Assembly: GCF_000282595.1 (NCBI RefSeq)
Contig: NZ_AKIZ01000013.1
Span: 124,001 to 188,000, forward strand
Source: Phyllobacterium sp. YR531
GTDB lineage: Bacteria; Pseudomonadota; Alphaproteobacteria; Rhizobiales; Rhizobiaceae
DNA: 64,000 nucleotides
Reading direction: 5' to 3'
Shown here: piece after piece, positions 10,149 to 18,451 of the stretch
Layout of the letters: each line of letters starts with the position of its first letter
Numbering within the stretch: position 1 is the stretch's first letter
Position numbers and translations under genes: made by a program
The notes under the pieces: model-generated
What the model saw: the letters and a program-made list of their open reading frames with translations, nothing else
Told to the model about the DNA's origin: nothing
The model's database searches: none

Positions 10149-10197
10149 GGTCCGGACCCTAGAGTCAAAACCCTAATCTTTGCCTTCTCCCACTCGC

Positions 10198-11091
10198 ATG
10201 AGTACCCCGATGAGTAACCCCGCCATCTCTTCCAATGCTGTTATCGTCATCTCCAGCCATGTCGTGCGCGGCTCGGTCGGCAATCGTGCCGCCGTCTTTG
10301 CGCTCGAAACGCTCGGACATCCCGTCTGGGCGGTCCCCACTGTCATTTTGCCGTGGCATCCGGGACATGGGCCGGCAAAGCGTATCGTTCCGCCGGTTGA
10401 ACAGTTTGACGATCTTATCGCGGACCTTGAACGTGCGCCTTGGCTTGGTGAAATCAGCGGCATCATGACGGGTTATCTTGGCAATGCAGCGCAAGCGTCA
10501 GCAGTGGCGCGCCTCGTCAAAACAATAAAGGCTAAGAACAAGAACGTTCTCTATCTTTGCGATCCAGTCATTGGCGACGAAAAGGGCCTCTACGTTCCGG
10601 AAGCAACGGCCACCGCAATAAGAGACGAGTTGATGCCGCTTGCCGATATCTCGACTCCCAACCGTTTCGAGCTTGCCTGGCTGGCAGGTGCCGACCTGCC
10701 CGACAACAAAGCGGTCATGCAGGCGGCGCTTCATGCAGGTCCGGCAACAATGCTCGTCACCTCTGCCCATCCAATGCTGGCAGGTGGCACGGGCAATCTT
10801 CTGGTCAATCACACACTTGCGCTGCTTGCCGAACATCGCCTCGTTACCGGGCCAACCAATGGCCTTGGCGATCTGACATCCGCCCTGTTCCTTGCGCGCA
10901 TGCTTTCCGGAATTGAACTGGAACAAGTTCTGCAACGCACCACTGCTTCAGTCTTTGAAATAATGGCGCGGTCTGCCAAGCGCGGCGCCGATGAACTGAT
11001 GCTCGAAGCTGACGCCTCCAGCCTTTCAACGCCCATGGCAATGGTGCAGATGCGGCACTTGACCCACCCAACCAAAGGCATCAGGGCCTGA
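10198..11091 (+). CDS. pdxY: Pyridoxal kinase
   Basis: About 297 residues of the ribokinase-like PdxK/PdxY family, which phosphorylates pyridoxal to PLP in the B6 salvage pathway. SSHVVRGSVGNRAAVFALE at the N-terminus and WAVPTVILPWHPGHGP are typical. CDPVIGD in the middle and TGPTNGLGDLTSALFLARML near the C-terminus provide the anion hole and the catalytic-aspartate region. Start choice is uncertain among ATGs at 10198 and 10210 (or further upstream); none has a clear ribosome binding site. The downstream acetyltransferase begins four bases after the stop, so the two are probably co-transcribed. Confidence 0.9.
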   Translation: MSTPMSNPAISSNAVIVISSHVVRGSVGNRAAVFALETLGHPVWAVPTVILPWHPGHGPAKRIVPPVEQFDDLIADLERAPWLGEISGIMTGYLGNAAQASAVARLVKTIKAKNKNVLYLCDPVIGDEKGLYVPEATATAIRDELMPLADISTPNRFELAWLAGADLPDNKAVMQAALHAGPATMLVTSAHPMLAGGTGNLLVNHTLALLAEHRLVTGPTNGLGDLTSALFLARMLSGIELEQVLQRTTASVFEIMARSAKRGADELMLEADASSLSTPMAMVQMRHLTHPTKGIRA

Positions 11092-11095
11092 TATA

Positions 11096-11632
11096 ATGGC
11101 AGTCGTCCTGAAACAACTCACGACGGAGCTTGTCGACGATGCGGATGTGATCGATGGATCGTTCCAGGTAGATTCCTGCTTGGTGCTCTCTGCTGTAAAC
11201 GGCAATGTTGATTTTTCAATTGCCCCCACAGAGCCGCGCATCAAAACCTATGAGCGTGACGATCAGGATGACCTTGCCAGCTATATTGAAACAGATTCAA
11301 AGCTTGCCATGATCGCCTATGAGAAGGAAAAGCCGGCCGGATTGCTGCTCGTCAGCGAAAACTGGAATGGTTACGCCCTGATCGATAATATCAAGGTGGA
11401 TATTCACCACCGCAAAGCGGGCATCGGACGGATGCTGATCGACGCGGCCGCCGGTTGGGCGAAGACACGCGGCCTCCCGGGGATTATGCTGGAAACGCAG
11501 GACAACAACGTCAATGCCTGCCTTTTCTACCAACGCTATGGATTCATCCTGCGGGGATTCGACACAGGCATATATTCTGCAATTCCTGCCACTCGCCATG
11601 AAACTGCATTATTCTGGTATCTGACTTTCTGA
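11096..11632 (+). CDS. GNAT acetyltransferase, streptothricin-acetyltransferase-like
   Basis: A 178-residue GNAT protein. The acetyl-CoA site is in HHRKAGIGRMLIDAAAGWA (about residues 102-120). The block ENWNGYALIDNIKV before it and GIMLETQDNNVNACLFYQRYGF after it strongly resemble the streptothricin N-acetyltransferase family (SatA/Nat), including the aromatic C-terminal end LFWYLTF. Members of this family inactivate streptothricin by acetylating the beta-lysine amino group. Housekeeping acetyltransferases of unknown substrate also fall close by, so resistance is only a possibility. It follows pdxY with a 4-base gap. Confidence 0.75.
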   Translation: MAVVLKQLTTELVDDADVIDGSFQVDSCLVLSAVNGNVDFSIAPTEPRIKTYERDDQDDLASYIETDSKLAMIAYEKEKPAGLLLVSENWNGYALIDNIKVDIHHRKAGIGRMLIDAAAGWAKTRGLPGIMLETQDNNVNACLFYQRYGFILRGFDTGIYSAIPATRHETALFWYLTF

Positions 11633-11693
11633 GCGGCAAACCCTTGCTGCCAAGCCGATTGAATTTCCAAGCAATCAGTATTAGAGCAAACTC

Positions 11694-12365
11694 ATGACAC
11701 TGCTTCCCGAGAGACTCCTCACCGGTTATCGCAACTTCATGGCACACCGCTTCTCGAATGAGACGCTGCGCTACAAGCAATTGGCCGAACAGGGTCAGAC
11801 GCCGGAAACCTTGGTTATTGCCTGCTGCGATTCCAGATCCGCCCCTGAAATCATCTTCGATACGGCACCCGGCGAAATCTTCGTGGTTCGTAACGTTGCC
11901 AATCTTGTACCGCCCTATTCACCTGACGGCGAATATCATTCCACTTCGGCAGCACTTGAATTCGCAGTGCAGAGCCTCAAGGTCAAACATATTGTTGTCA
12001 TGGGTCACGGCCGTTGCGGCGGCATCAAAGCCGCGCTGAGCCCGGACAGCGCACCCTTGTCGCCCGGCGACTTCATCGGCAAGTGGATGAGCCTTGTGGC
12101 CCCCGCTGCGGAAGCTGTCGCGGCAAACGAACTGATGACGCCATTCGAGCGCCAGACCGCGCTGGAGCGTATCTCCATCCGTTATTCCCTGAAGAACCTG
12201 CGCAGTTTCCCCTGCGTCGATATTCTGGAAAAGAAGGGGCGGCTGTCGCTCCATGGCGCTTGGTTCGATATTTCAACGGGTGAATTATGGATCATGAACC
12301 CGGAAACAGGCGATTTCCTGCGGCCTGATCCCGAAGGCAATCCGGCCGCCGAAAAGTCTGCTTGA
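11694..12365 (+). CDS. Beta-class carbonic anhydrase
   Basis: A 223-residue cytoplasmic zinc enzyme interconverting CO2 and bicarbonate. The zinc ligands are visible in CCDSR (first Cys and the Asp-Arg dyad, about residues 43-47) and GHGRCGG (His and Cys, about 102-108). Length and the C-terminal LHGAWFDISTGELWIM are normal for the family. It follows the GNAT gene after 61 bases and is closed by an intrinsic terminator at 12386. Confidence 0.95.
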   Translation: MTLLPERLLTGYRNFMAHRFSNETLRYKQLAEQGQTPETLVIACCDSRSAPEIIFDTAPGEIFVVRNVANLVPPYSPDGEYHSTSAALEFAVQSLKVKHIVVMGHGRCGGIKAALSPDSAPLSPGDFIGKWMSLVAPAAEAVAANELMTPFERQTALERISIRYSLKNLRSFPCVDILEKKGRLSLHGAWFDISTGELWIMNPETGDFLRPDPEGNPAAEKSA

Positions 12366-12385
12366 GCTGTTCAATTTGAGCTGAC

Positions 12386-12414
12386 AAAAAAGCGGCCTTG
12401 TGAGCCGCTTTTTT
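12386..12414. terminator. Bidirectional intrinsic terminator
   Basis: The stem AAAAAAGCGGC / GCCGCTTTTTT has a seven-base loop. Each strand ends in a T-run, so it can serve the carbonic anhydrase gene on the plus strand and the BA14K-like gene on the minus strand. Confidence 0.85.
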
Positions 12415-12424
12415 CTTTTACTTT

Positions 12425-12793
12425 TTAATGATCCGTCGAACGCTTCATAATCTGGATTTCACCAAAAGCCGCCCGGGGGTACCACCAGCCATCATGACCG
12501 CGGCGATAGCCGGCTCGCTTTTCCCGATAGCCACGATGGCCGTTCCAGCGACGTTCGCGTTCACGTCTGTTTTCGACATGCGAGCGGCGATCATATCGCT
12601 CATATCGGTCCCGGCGGTCATGCCGCTTTTCAGCACGGTGCTTGCGCTTCTCGCGATATTGCGCCTTTTCAACACTTGAAGTGACCTGTACCTGCAGGGC
12701 TGTAACCGGTGCTGCATAAGACGAGACAACCGAAGTTAACCCGATAATAACGGCGACAATACCCGCACCAATTGCTGAAATTACACGTTTCAT
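12425..12793 (-). CDS. Small exported BA14K-like protein
   Basis: A 122-residue protein with a signal peptide (hydrophobic core IGAGIVAVIIGLTSVVSSYA). A strongly basic Arg/Lys/His/Tyr-rich mid section follows, then the ending GYRRGHDGWWYPRAAFG, which resembles the BA14K family (a Brucella immunoreactive protein with lectin-like properties). The start was chosen at 12793 because AGGAG lies seven bases upstream; a longer in-frame reading adds eight residues ahead of the signal peptide. It is probably periplasmic or surface-bound. Family membership rests on the C-terminal motif only. Confidence 0.65.
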   Translation of the reverse strand: MKRVISAIGAGIVAVIIGLTSVVSSYAAPVTALQVQVTSSVEKAQYREKRKHRAEKRHDRRDRYERYDRRSHVENRRERERRWNGHRGYREKRAGYRRGHDGWWYPRAAFGEIQIMKRSTDH

Positions 12794-12882
12794 GAAATGC
12801 TCCTTTAAAGTCTGCAACCCATGGGTGCGCCTTTATCGATGAACAGAGAGTGAATGAAAGAGTTACTATTTGACAATCGTGC

Positions 12883-13065
12883 TCAACGCTTCTTCTTGCG
12901 CTTTTGGGTTCCAGACCTGTTTTCGAAAAGATCGGCACCGCCATCGGTCGCGTTAACTTCAGGCGTTGCGGCCTTTGCTGTTTCTGGTGCTTTTGTCTTC
13001 ACCGAAACCTTGTCCGCCGGAGGAGTTTTCGTGTCACCTGTCTTCTGTGCGAATTTTATCGCCAT
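12883..13065 (-). CDS. Small basic protein, unknown function
   Basis: A 60-residue lysine- and threonine-rich protein (MAIKFAQKTGDTKTPPADK...), predicted to be disordered and ending in a basic run (KRKKKR). AGGAG precedes the ATG at 13065 by an ordinary spacing, which favours this start over a longer in-frame one. No family is recognised. It stands alone between the BA14K-like gene and the sRNA candidate. Confidence 0.5.
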   Translation of the reverse strand: MAIKFAQKTGDTKTPPADKVSVKTKAPETAKAATPEVNATDGGADLFENRSGTQKRKKKR

Positions 13066-13250
13066 TTTGCGGGCTCCTTGCCGTGTATCGGGACGTGATG
13101 TGCGGTGCCTATCACGCAACAGGCTGCGGATCGCGTTAAATCGCAATCTTTCAGCAGCTTTGTTGGATAACCATGCTGCACCTGCTCACAAATGCGCCTG
13201 GCTTGTCTATATTTTCACCGTTTTGCATAGCAGCTATGCAATTATAGCGA

Positions 13251-13279
13251 TTGCTGCGCTGCAAAAAGAGGCCTATGTT
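13251..13279 (+). promoter_or_regulatory. Sigma-70-type promoter of the candidate sRNA
   Basis: TTGCTG at 13251-13256 and TATGTT at 13274-13279 are separated by exactly 17 bases. This would place a transcription start near 13285, just ahead of the first hairpin of the RNA candidate. Both boxes are imperfect. Confidence 0.45.
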
Positions 13280-13283
13280 ATCG

Positions 13284-13390
13284 TCAGTCGTCGCGGTACT
13301 CCTCCCATTTTGCCGCGATGGCTGTTCCCCTCTGGAGGTTTTTTAACCTTCACAATTCAGGCCGGGCTTTTTAGTCCGGCTCTTTTTTTT
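13284..13390 (+). ncRNA. Candidate trans-acting sRNA with CU-rich loop
   Basis: About 107 nt between the promoter above and a strong intrinsic terminator. Hairpin 1 (13292-13317, stem CGCGG/CCGCG) presents ACTCCTCCC in its loop, complementary to Shine-Dalgarno sequences. A short hairpin CCTC-TG-GAGG follows at about 13329-13338, then a TTTTTTAACC single-stranded stretch. The RNA ends with the stem GCCGGGCT/AGTCCGGC (13361-13380) and eight T. This layout recalls the alphaproteobacterial suhB/MmgR-type (alpha-r8) sRNAs, but the assignment comes from memory of their structure and was not searched. No ORF is convincing in this gap. Confidence 0.5.
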
Positions 13391-13497
13391 GCCTGTTATT
13401 CAAAACCTGAATTAGAATCAGGACTTGTTCACCTTATTTCGGAAAGATTTTTTCATTCCCAAAGCATATGCTTGCCTATGAATGCTGGAAGGTGGAA

Positions 13498-14250
13498 ATG
13501 AATCTATACAACCACTGGTCGACGAGATTCGCGAGTCTGTCGCCGGTTATGCAAGTTCTGATTATGGTGAGCCTTGGTGCCGTGTTGGCGGACGCCATGG
13601 CTGCGGCATTCTTCATGCTTGGCGGATATACCCGGCTTGATCGAACAATCTACCTGACAACGATTATCGTATTCACGGTTGGGGGCCCTCTATGCGCCTT
13701 TCTCGTCAGCTGGAACTACCGGCTGAAACAGATGACCGGCGAGCTGGATATTGCTTTTCGCAAAGACGGAATGACCGGGCTCTACACCCGCCATGAATTC
13801 TATCTCCGCGTCAGTCATTTCATTCAGGCCAGCAATCCTGTTCTGAGCGCGGGCGCCGTACTCTACGTGGATGTTGATCATCTGAAACAGATCAATGACC
13901 GGTACGGGCATGCGGTGGGAGACGATATTGTGCTTGATATCGGGATCTTGATACGTGAAATGATGGGGCGCCGCGATGTAGGTGCACGCTTTGGCGGCGA
14001 GGAATTTGCAGTTTTTCTTGCCGACGCCGATTATGGCCAAGCCGCATGGGTTGCCAACAGAATACTTGCTGGCTGCAGGGCAGTTACGAGACGCGCTGGT
14101 GACCGCGATGTTTCGATAACTGTCAGCATCGGTGTTGCTTTTCACGCTCCGGGCCAAAAACTGGAACAGTTGGTGGATAGCGCTGATCAATGTCTTTATC
14201 TGGCAAAAAATCAGGGGCGTGACCGCATCATCTTCGGGCCTGCCAGCTAA
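13498..14250 (+). CDS. Membrane-bound GGDEF diguanylate cyclase
   Basis: A 250-residue protein. Two membrane helices lie at about 16-42 and 50-75, followed by a complete GGDEF domain making cyclic di-GMP from two GTP. The active-site loop reads RFGGEEFAVFLAD, a GGEEF variant that is normally active. VDVDHLKQINDRYGHAVGDDI supplies the metal and guanine contacts. No inhibitory-site RxxD is evident just before the loop (RRDVGARFGGEEF). The start at 13498 is preceded by AAGGTGG; another ATG 30 bases upstream is possible. Confidence 0.9.
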   Translation: MNLYNHWSTRFASLSPVMQVLIMVSLGAVLADAMAAAFFMLGGYTRLDRTIYLTTIIVFTVGGPLCAFLVSWNYRLKQMTGELDIAFRKDGMTGLYTRHEFYLRVSHFIQASNPVLSAGAVLYVDVDHLKQINDRYGHAVGDDIVLDIGILIREMMGRRDVGARFGGEEFAVFLADADYGQAAWVANRILAGCRAVTRRAGDRDVSITVSIGVAFHAPGQKLEQLVDSADQCLYLAKNQGRDRIIFGPAS

Positions 14251-14340
14251 AGGGCAGCGCCAGCTGGCTTGAATTGCCTGCAGACTCCCTTCATCTTGCC
14301 AACAACAGTTCCTCTCCCATGAATCCCCCGAGGTCCAATC

Positions 14341-15444
14341 ATGAGCCATTTATTTCAGCCATTGCGTTTGGGTACGCTAGACCTGCCAAATCGTATTATC
14401 ATCGCCCCCATGTGCCAATATTCGGCTGAAGGCGGCAGCGCGACGGACTGGCATATGATGCATCTTGGCAATCTGGCCCTTTCAGGTGCCGGTCTGCTGA
14501 TCACTGAAGCAACTGCAGTGACACCTGAAGGCCGGATATCCTACAAGGATCTCGGACTTTACAATGACGAGAATGAAGCAGCGCTTGCCCGCGTCGTGAA
14601 AGCAATCCGCGATCACTCCCCCATGCCGATTGCAATACAGCTGGCACATGCAGGACGTAAAGCTTCAACTGACCTACCCTGGAAGGGGGGCGGGCAGATC
14701 GCGCCCGGCCATTCGGACGGGTGGGAAACGGAAGCGCCTTCCGCAATTCCCTACCTCAATGAATATGATGCCCCTACAGAACTCGATAAAACGGGGCTTG
14801 TGCGCATTCGGGATGCCTTTGCAGCAGCCGCTGAACGCTCCGCTCGGCTAGGGATAGACGGCATTGAAGTGCATGGGGCCCACGGTTATCTCTTGCATGA
14901 GTTTCTTTCGCCACTGTCGAACAAGCGCAAGGACGAGTATGGCGGCAGCCTGGAAAACCGCATGCGCTTTCCCCTCGAAGTGTTTGAAGCTGTGCGCGCA
15001 GCTTTCCCGGCGGACAAGCCGGTATGGATACGGGTATCAGCCACGGATTGGGTTGAGGGCGGCTGGGACGTCGATATGACGATTGCCTTTGCCAAGGCGC
15101 TGGAGAAGCTCGGTTGCACAGCAATCCATGTCTCCAGCGGTGGTCTTTCACCCTTGCAGCAAATGCAACTGAGCCCCGGCTATCAAGTTAATCTCGCTCG
15201 CAAAATCAAGGCAGAAACCGGGATGACGACGATTGCCGTAGGCCTGATCAATGAGCCGGAACATGCCGAGGCAATTATCGCCAACGGTGATGCCGATGCC
15301 ATCGGACTTGCGCGCGCAATTCTTTATAATCCACGGTGGCCGTGGCATGCGGCAGCTGCACTCGGCGCAAAAACGTTCGCGCCGCCGCAATATTTGCGAT
15401 GTCAGCCTCGCGCTCATCCAAAGCTTTTCGCCCACACCGATTGA
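14341..15444 (+). CDS. Old Yellow Enzyme family NADH:flavin oxidoreductase (YqjM/NamA-like)
   Basis: A 367-residue FMN enzyme with a TIM-barrel fold that reduces activated C=C bonds using NAD(P)H. Family signs are PMCQYSAEGG (including the YqjM-type FMN-contacting Cys), QLAHAGRKAS, GIEVHGAHGYLLHEFLSP with the two substrate-binding His residues, and ANGDADAIGLARAILYNPRWP near the end. Length is normal for the YqjM class. Physiological substrates are unknown; such enzymes often handle electrophiles. It stands alone on the plus strand between two GGDEF genes. Confidence 0.93.
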   Translation: MSHLFQPLRLGTLDLPNRIIIAPMCQYSAEGGSATDWHMMHLGNLALSGAGLLITEATAVTPEGRISYKDLGLYNDENEAALARVVKAIRDHSPMPIAIQLAHAGRKASTDLPWKGGGQIAPGHSDGWETEAPSAIPYLNEYDAPTELDKTGLVRIRDAFAAAAERSARLGIDGIEVHGAHGYLLHEFLSPLSNKRKDEYGGSLENRMRFPLEVFEAVRAAFPADKPVWIRVSATDWVEGGWDVDMTIAFAKALEKLGCTAIHVSSGGLSPLQQMQLSPGYQVNLARKIKAETGMTTIAVGLINEPEHAEAIIANGDADAIGLARAILYNPRWPWHAAAALGAKTFAPPQYLRCQPRAHPKLFAHTD

Positions 15445-15468
15445 ACGCCGAAAAGGACCCGAAGGGGA

Positions 15469-16926
15469 TCAGCCGTGGTGGCTGTTCCCTGCTCTGGTGT
15501 AATGCTGGTGCTTATCCTCATACATCAGAAGGTCAGCACGTTTTGCAACCGCCTCCAGCTTTTCACCGGCAGCACTCGTCGCCCAGCCAATTGAAACATT
15601 CAGGACGATGTTCGAGTAATACTGGTTGTTGATCTCGATCAGGCTGCGGATTTCATCAACCATGCTGGCAACACCCAGCTCATCGATTGACGGCAACAGC
15701 ACAGCAAACTCATCGCCGCCGATGCGCGCCGCATAGGATGGGGGCTTGACCGCTTCACCGAGCACCTCACCCATACGTCGCAACAGACCATCGCCAACAC
15801 CATGGCCCCACTGATCATTGATGGCCTTCAAGCCATTGAGGTCCAGTATGATGATGGATACCGGAAAGAACTCTCGACGTTCAAGCCTGTTCAGTTCGTC
15901 CACGTAGAAGGCACGGTTGTGCAGTTTCGTCAGTACATCATGCTTGCCGAGATATTCCAGATAGGCTTCGGCTTTCTTACGCGCCGTAATATCCGTCAAA
16001 GAAATCTGGACCAGCGACCAATCCTGCTCATGTCCCGGCAGCACTGAGAACTGCAGCAGAACATGACGCTCTGTACCGTCGAGCGCATAATTCACCGTTT
16101 CGCGGGTGTGGAACAGATTACCATTCCAAAGCTCGATCAGCTGCTCCCGGAAATGCGTGTTCATGACATCGCGGAAAACATCGGGCAAACGGCGCAGCAA
16201 TGTCATCTTGTCCGGTGCAAGGAAAAGCTTGAGAGTTTCCTTGTTGACATCGATAACGCGGATTTCACTGGCGCATTGGCCAACAAACTCCGGGTGGACA
16301 TCGGTAAACACCCGGAAATCGGTTATGCCACGCTCCCGTACCTCATCAAGCAGCCTTTTGATGCGGCTAAAATCCTCCACCCACAAGGATACGGGCGAAT
16401 GCTCGAACAGACCTTCGGCATATTGCTTGCTTTCAATCTGCTGTCGGCGCGCATCCTCACGCTCGGTCACGTCTTCAATGGAGAGCAATACGCGCTCCCA
16501 TGTATTTTCATAACCGGGCAGAACCGTGCCACGCAGCTGAATGTCGAGACGGCCGCCGGACAACGTGTAGTTCACTGTATCGCTGGAGAACTCGGTTTCA
16601 CCATTCCACAGCGCGGCAAGCTCCTGCACATGGGATAAAAGCATGTCATCGCGAAAGATCGTGTCAAGATTGGCTGTCAGGTTTTCAAAGCTTTCCGCCT
16701 GAAAAAGCGAAAGTGTCTTCTTGTTGACTTTGAGAACGCGGATCAGGCGCGAGCATTCCCGGATGCGGGTAACATCCTCCAGAAGATAGGATTTGACATC
16801 TGTAACACCAGCCTTGCGCCAGGTTTCAAAGAGGGACCGCACATCGCTGAAATCTTCCAGCCACAATGAAATAGGCGCGAGATCGAAGGTATCGCTCTCG
16901 GTCCGTTGATCAATTCGGTCGTTCAT
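15469..16926 (-). CDS. PAS-PAS-GGDEF diguanylate cyclase
   Basis: 485 residues with no membrane helix. Two similar PAS-type sensor modules (about 15-150 and 165-300) each start with a related pattern (ISLWLEDFSDVRSLF and VSLWVEDFSRIKRLL), so they look like an internal duplication. A GGDEF domain occupies about 325-480 with RIGGDEFAVLLPS. It probably makes c-di-GMP in response to a cytosolic signal. The start was placed at 16926, downstream of the hairpin at 16969-16993. A start 60 bases earlier is open but would translate through the hairpin. No strong ribosome binding site is seen. Confidence 0.88.
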   Translation of the reverse strand: MNDRIDQRTESDTFDLAPISLWLEDFSDVRSLFETWRKAGVTDVKSYLLEDVTRIRECSRLIRVLKVNKKTLSLFQAESFENLTANLDTIFRDDMLLSHVQELAALWNGETEFSSDTVNYTLSGGRLDIQLRGTVLPGYENTWERVLLSIEDVTEREDARRQQIESKQYAEGLFEHSPVSLWVEDFSRIKRLLDEVRERGITDFRVFTDVHPEFVGQCASEIRVIDVNKETLKLFLAPDKMTLLRRLPDVFRDVMNTHFREQLIELWNGNLFHTRETVNYALDGTERHVLLQFSVLPGHEQDWSLVQISLTDITARKKAEAYLEYLGKHDVLTKLHNRAFYVDELNRLERREFFPVSIIILDLNGLKAINDQWGHGVGDGLLRRMGEVLGEAVKPPSYAARIGGDEFAVLLPSIDELGVASMVDEIRSLIEINNQYYSNIVLNVSIGWATSAAGEKLEAVAKRADLLMYEDKHQHYTRAGNSHHG

Positions 16927-16968
16927 CGAAACTTTGAACTCTTGGCTTGGAGGAGCATTCGGTTTGGC

Positions 16969-16993
16969 GGGTCCGGCGCATTGCACCGGACCC
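16969..16993 (-). terminator. Hairpin after the lytic transglycosylase gene
   Basis: GGGTCCGG at 16969-16976 pairs with CCGGACCC at 16986-16993. It lies just past the stop of the minus-strand transglycosylase gene and before the next minus-strand start. It has no T-run, so it may only attenuate transcription or stabilise the message. Confidence 0.45.
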
Positions 16994-17010
16994 TTAATGC
17001 CGGACGGATA

Positions 17011-17832
17011 TTACTGGCCGTCGATCTGTGCGCCCATGATGGCGATCGCCTGCTGATAGACGCTTGCAGCATTCCAGCCCTGGATGGCTGCATAATTGGG
17101 CTGTCCCGGCTGATATCCGGCACCCGGTTGCCAGCCATGGCCACGCAGGAAGTTTGCCGTTGAAGCCAGCGCATCAGCCTTGGAACGCACCATATCGATG
17201 CGGCCATTGCCGTCACCATCAGCGCCATACTTCAATACGTTCAGCGGAAGGAACTGTGTCTGGCCAATTTCGCCATGCATGGCGCCTTTGGCATCGGGAG
17301 AAAGAGTGCCGTTGTCGACCAGCTGGAGCGCCGCATTCAGATGCGGGCGGAAATAGGCGGGACGGCGGCAATCATAGGCCAGCGTTGCAACTGCAGAAAG
17401 TGTATTCTGGCTGCCCAGATACGCGCCGAATCCGGTTTCCATGCCCCATATGGCCAGGAGTGGACCAGCAGGCACACCATAACGCTGCTCGATACGGTCA
17501 AACAGTGCCGCATTCTGCGCTTTCTGCTTCTTGCCGCGGGAAATGATCGTCTGTGCGCCACGAACCTGCATGAACTTATCGAGCGAATATTTGAAGCTCT
17601 TCATATTCCGGTCGGCATTGATGGTCTTGCTGGCATAAGTCACACCATCCAGAGCCTTGAGACCCCGGCTGCCAATGCCCTGCGCCTGTGCTTCCTGCTT
17701 GTACTGTTGAATCCATTCGGGGAACCCAGCAGAATTGTTGCCACATTGACCAGCTGCATGTGCAGTGCCGGCCAAGCCGAGAATAGCGGCCGCGACGCCC
17801 GCAAAAAATCTGCCTTTGGCAACAAATGCCAT
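17011..17832 (-). CDS. Lytic murein transglycosylase, MltB/SLT_2 family
   Basis: A 273-residue periplasmic enzyme cleaving the MurNAc-GlcNAc bond of peptidoglycan with anhydro-muropeptide formation. A signal peptide ends near AGTAHA. The catalytic Glu is in IWGMETGFGAYLGSQNTLSAVATLAYD. AMHGEIGQTQFLPLNVLKYGADGDGNGRIDM is typical of the MltB fold, including the calcium-loop-like DGDGNG. AAGGAGATATCC precedes the ATG. No lipobox is present, so it is soluble or only loosely attached. Confidence 0.92.
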   Translation of the reverse strand: MAFVAKGRFFAGVAAAILGLAGTAHAAGQCGNNSAGFPEWIQQYKQEAQAQGIGSRGLKALDGVTYASKTINADRNMKSFKYSLDKFMQVRGAQTIISRGKKQKAQNAALFDRIEQRYGVPAGPLLAIWGMETGFGAYLGSQNTLSAVATLAYDCRRPAYFRPHLNAALQLVDNGTLSPDAKGAMHGEIGQTQFLPLNVLKYGADGDGNGRIDMVRSKADALASTANFLRGHGWQPGAGYQPGQPNYAAIQGWNAASVYQQAIAIMGAQIDGQ

Positions 17833-18127
17833 GGATATCTCCTTAAAAGTTGAATCGTCTTGTGCCTATCTGCCACTTTTCGCGTGTCCTGTCATCTGGC
17901 TGAATCGTGCTAAAGCCCTCAAAACGGCGCTAATTCGGGCAGTTTTGGACTTGTTATGGCAGTTGGGAGACAGGTTGCCCCGCTTGAGTGCTCATCCAAC
18001 ATTGCAATCCTCGGTTGCTCACCACGCTAGTTTCCACCCGAGCAACCCTATTCGACTAATTGATGAGAGCGCCGGTCGATCTTTTCGTCGTACCTTATGA
18101 CACGCGCATATAAACGCATGAATATTT
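17833..18127. other. Intergenic region with no gene seen
   Basis: The roughly 295 bases between the divergently transcribed transglycosylase gene and brnT contain no convincing reading frame or RNA. The part next to brnT becomes AT-rich (from about 18100) and must hold its promoter. Confidence 0.5.
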
Positions 18128-18139
18128 TTGTATATACAA
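18128..18139. promoter_or_regulatory. Perfect palindrome upstream of brnT, candidate BrnA operator
   Basis: TTGTATATACAA is a perfect 12-bp palindrome 24 bases before the brnT ATG, in an AT-rich promoter stretch. BrnA antitoxins are ribbon-helix-helix-like DNA binders that repress their own operon, so this is the obvious site. The link to BrnA is inferred from position. Confidence 0.5.
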
Positions 18140-18163
18140 TAATTATTGACCAGAGCAGTTTTT

Positions 18164-18451
18164 ATGAGTAAGTTTGAATGGGATGAGGAAAAGGCAAAAC
18201 GCAATCTGCGCAAGCACGGTGTGGCTTTTGAAATACTGGACCAATTTGAATTTGATACCGCGATCGAGTGGATTGATGATCGATACGATTATGGCGAAGA
18301 ACGGATAATCGCGACGGCATTCGCCGGAAACAAGCTTTATAGACTTGTTTACACAATGCGAGGTTTTGCCCCACGGGCTATTTCTTTGCGGGAGGCCAAT
18401 CGAAAGGAGGTAGATGAGTATGTGCGCGCAAAAAAACAGAACATGGACTAA
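18164..18451 (+). CDS. brnT: BrnT family toxin (type II toxin-antitoxin)
   Basis: A 95-residue RelE-fold ribonuclease toxin of the BrnT family (DUF497), a family first characterised in Brucella abortus. The beginning, FEWDEEKAKRNLRKHGVAFE, and the end, RAISLREANRKEVDEY, are diagnostic. They include the basic residues and the Arg-Ile-Ile segment (EERIIATAF) tied to RNA cleavage. The ATG at 18164 is preferred over an upstream TTG because family proteins begin at this point. The antitoxin gene overlaps its 3' end by 32 bases, ensuring co-expression. Confidence 0.93.
   Translation: MSKFEWDEEKAKRNLRKHGVAFEILDQFEFDTAIEWIDDRYDYGEERIIATAFAGNKLYRLVYTMRGFAPRAISLREANRKEVDEYVRAKKQNMD

Noticed and set aside
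10146-10161. 16-bp palindrome as terminator or operator for pdxY
   Set aside because: Perfect symmetry (centre TCCGGA) but no T-run and no second copy; not enough to assign a role.
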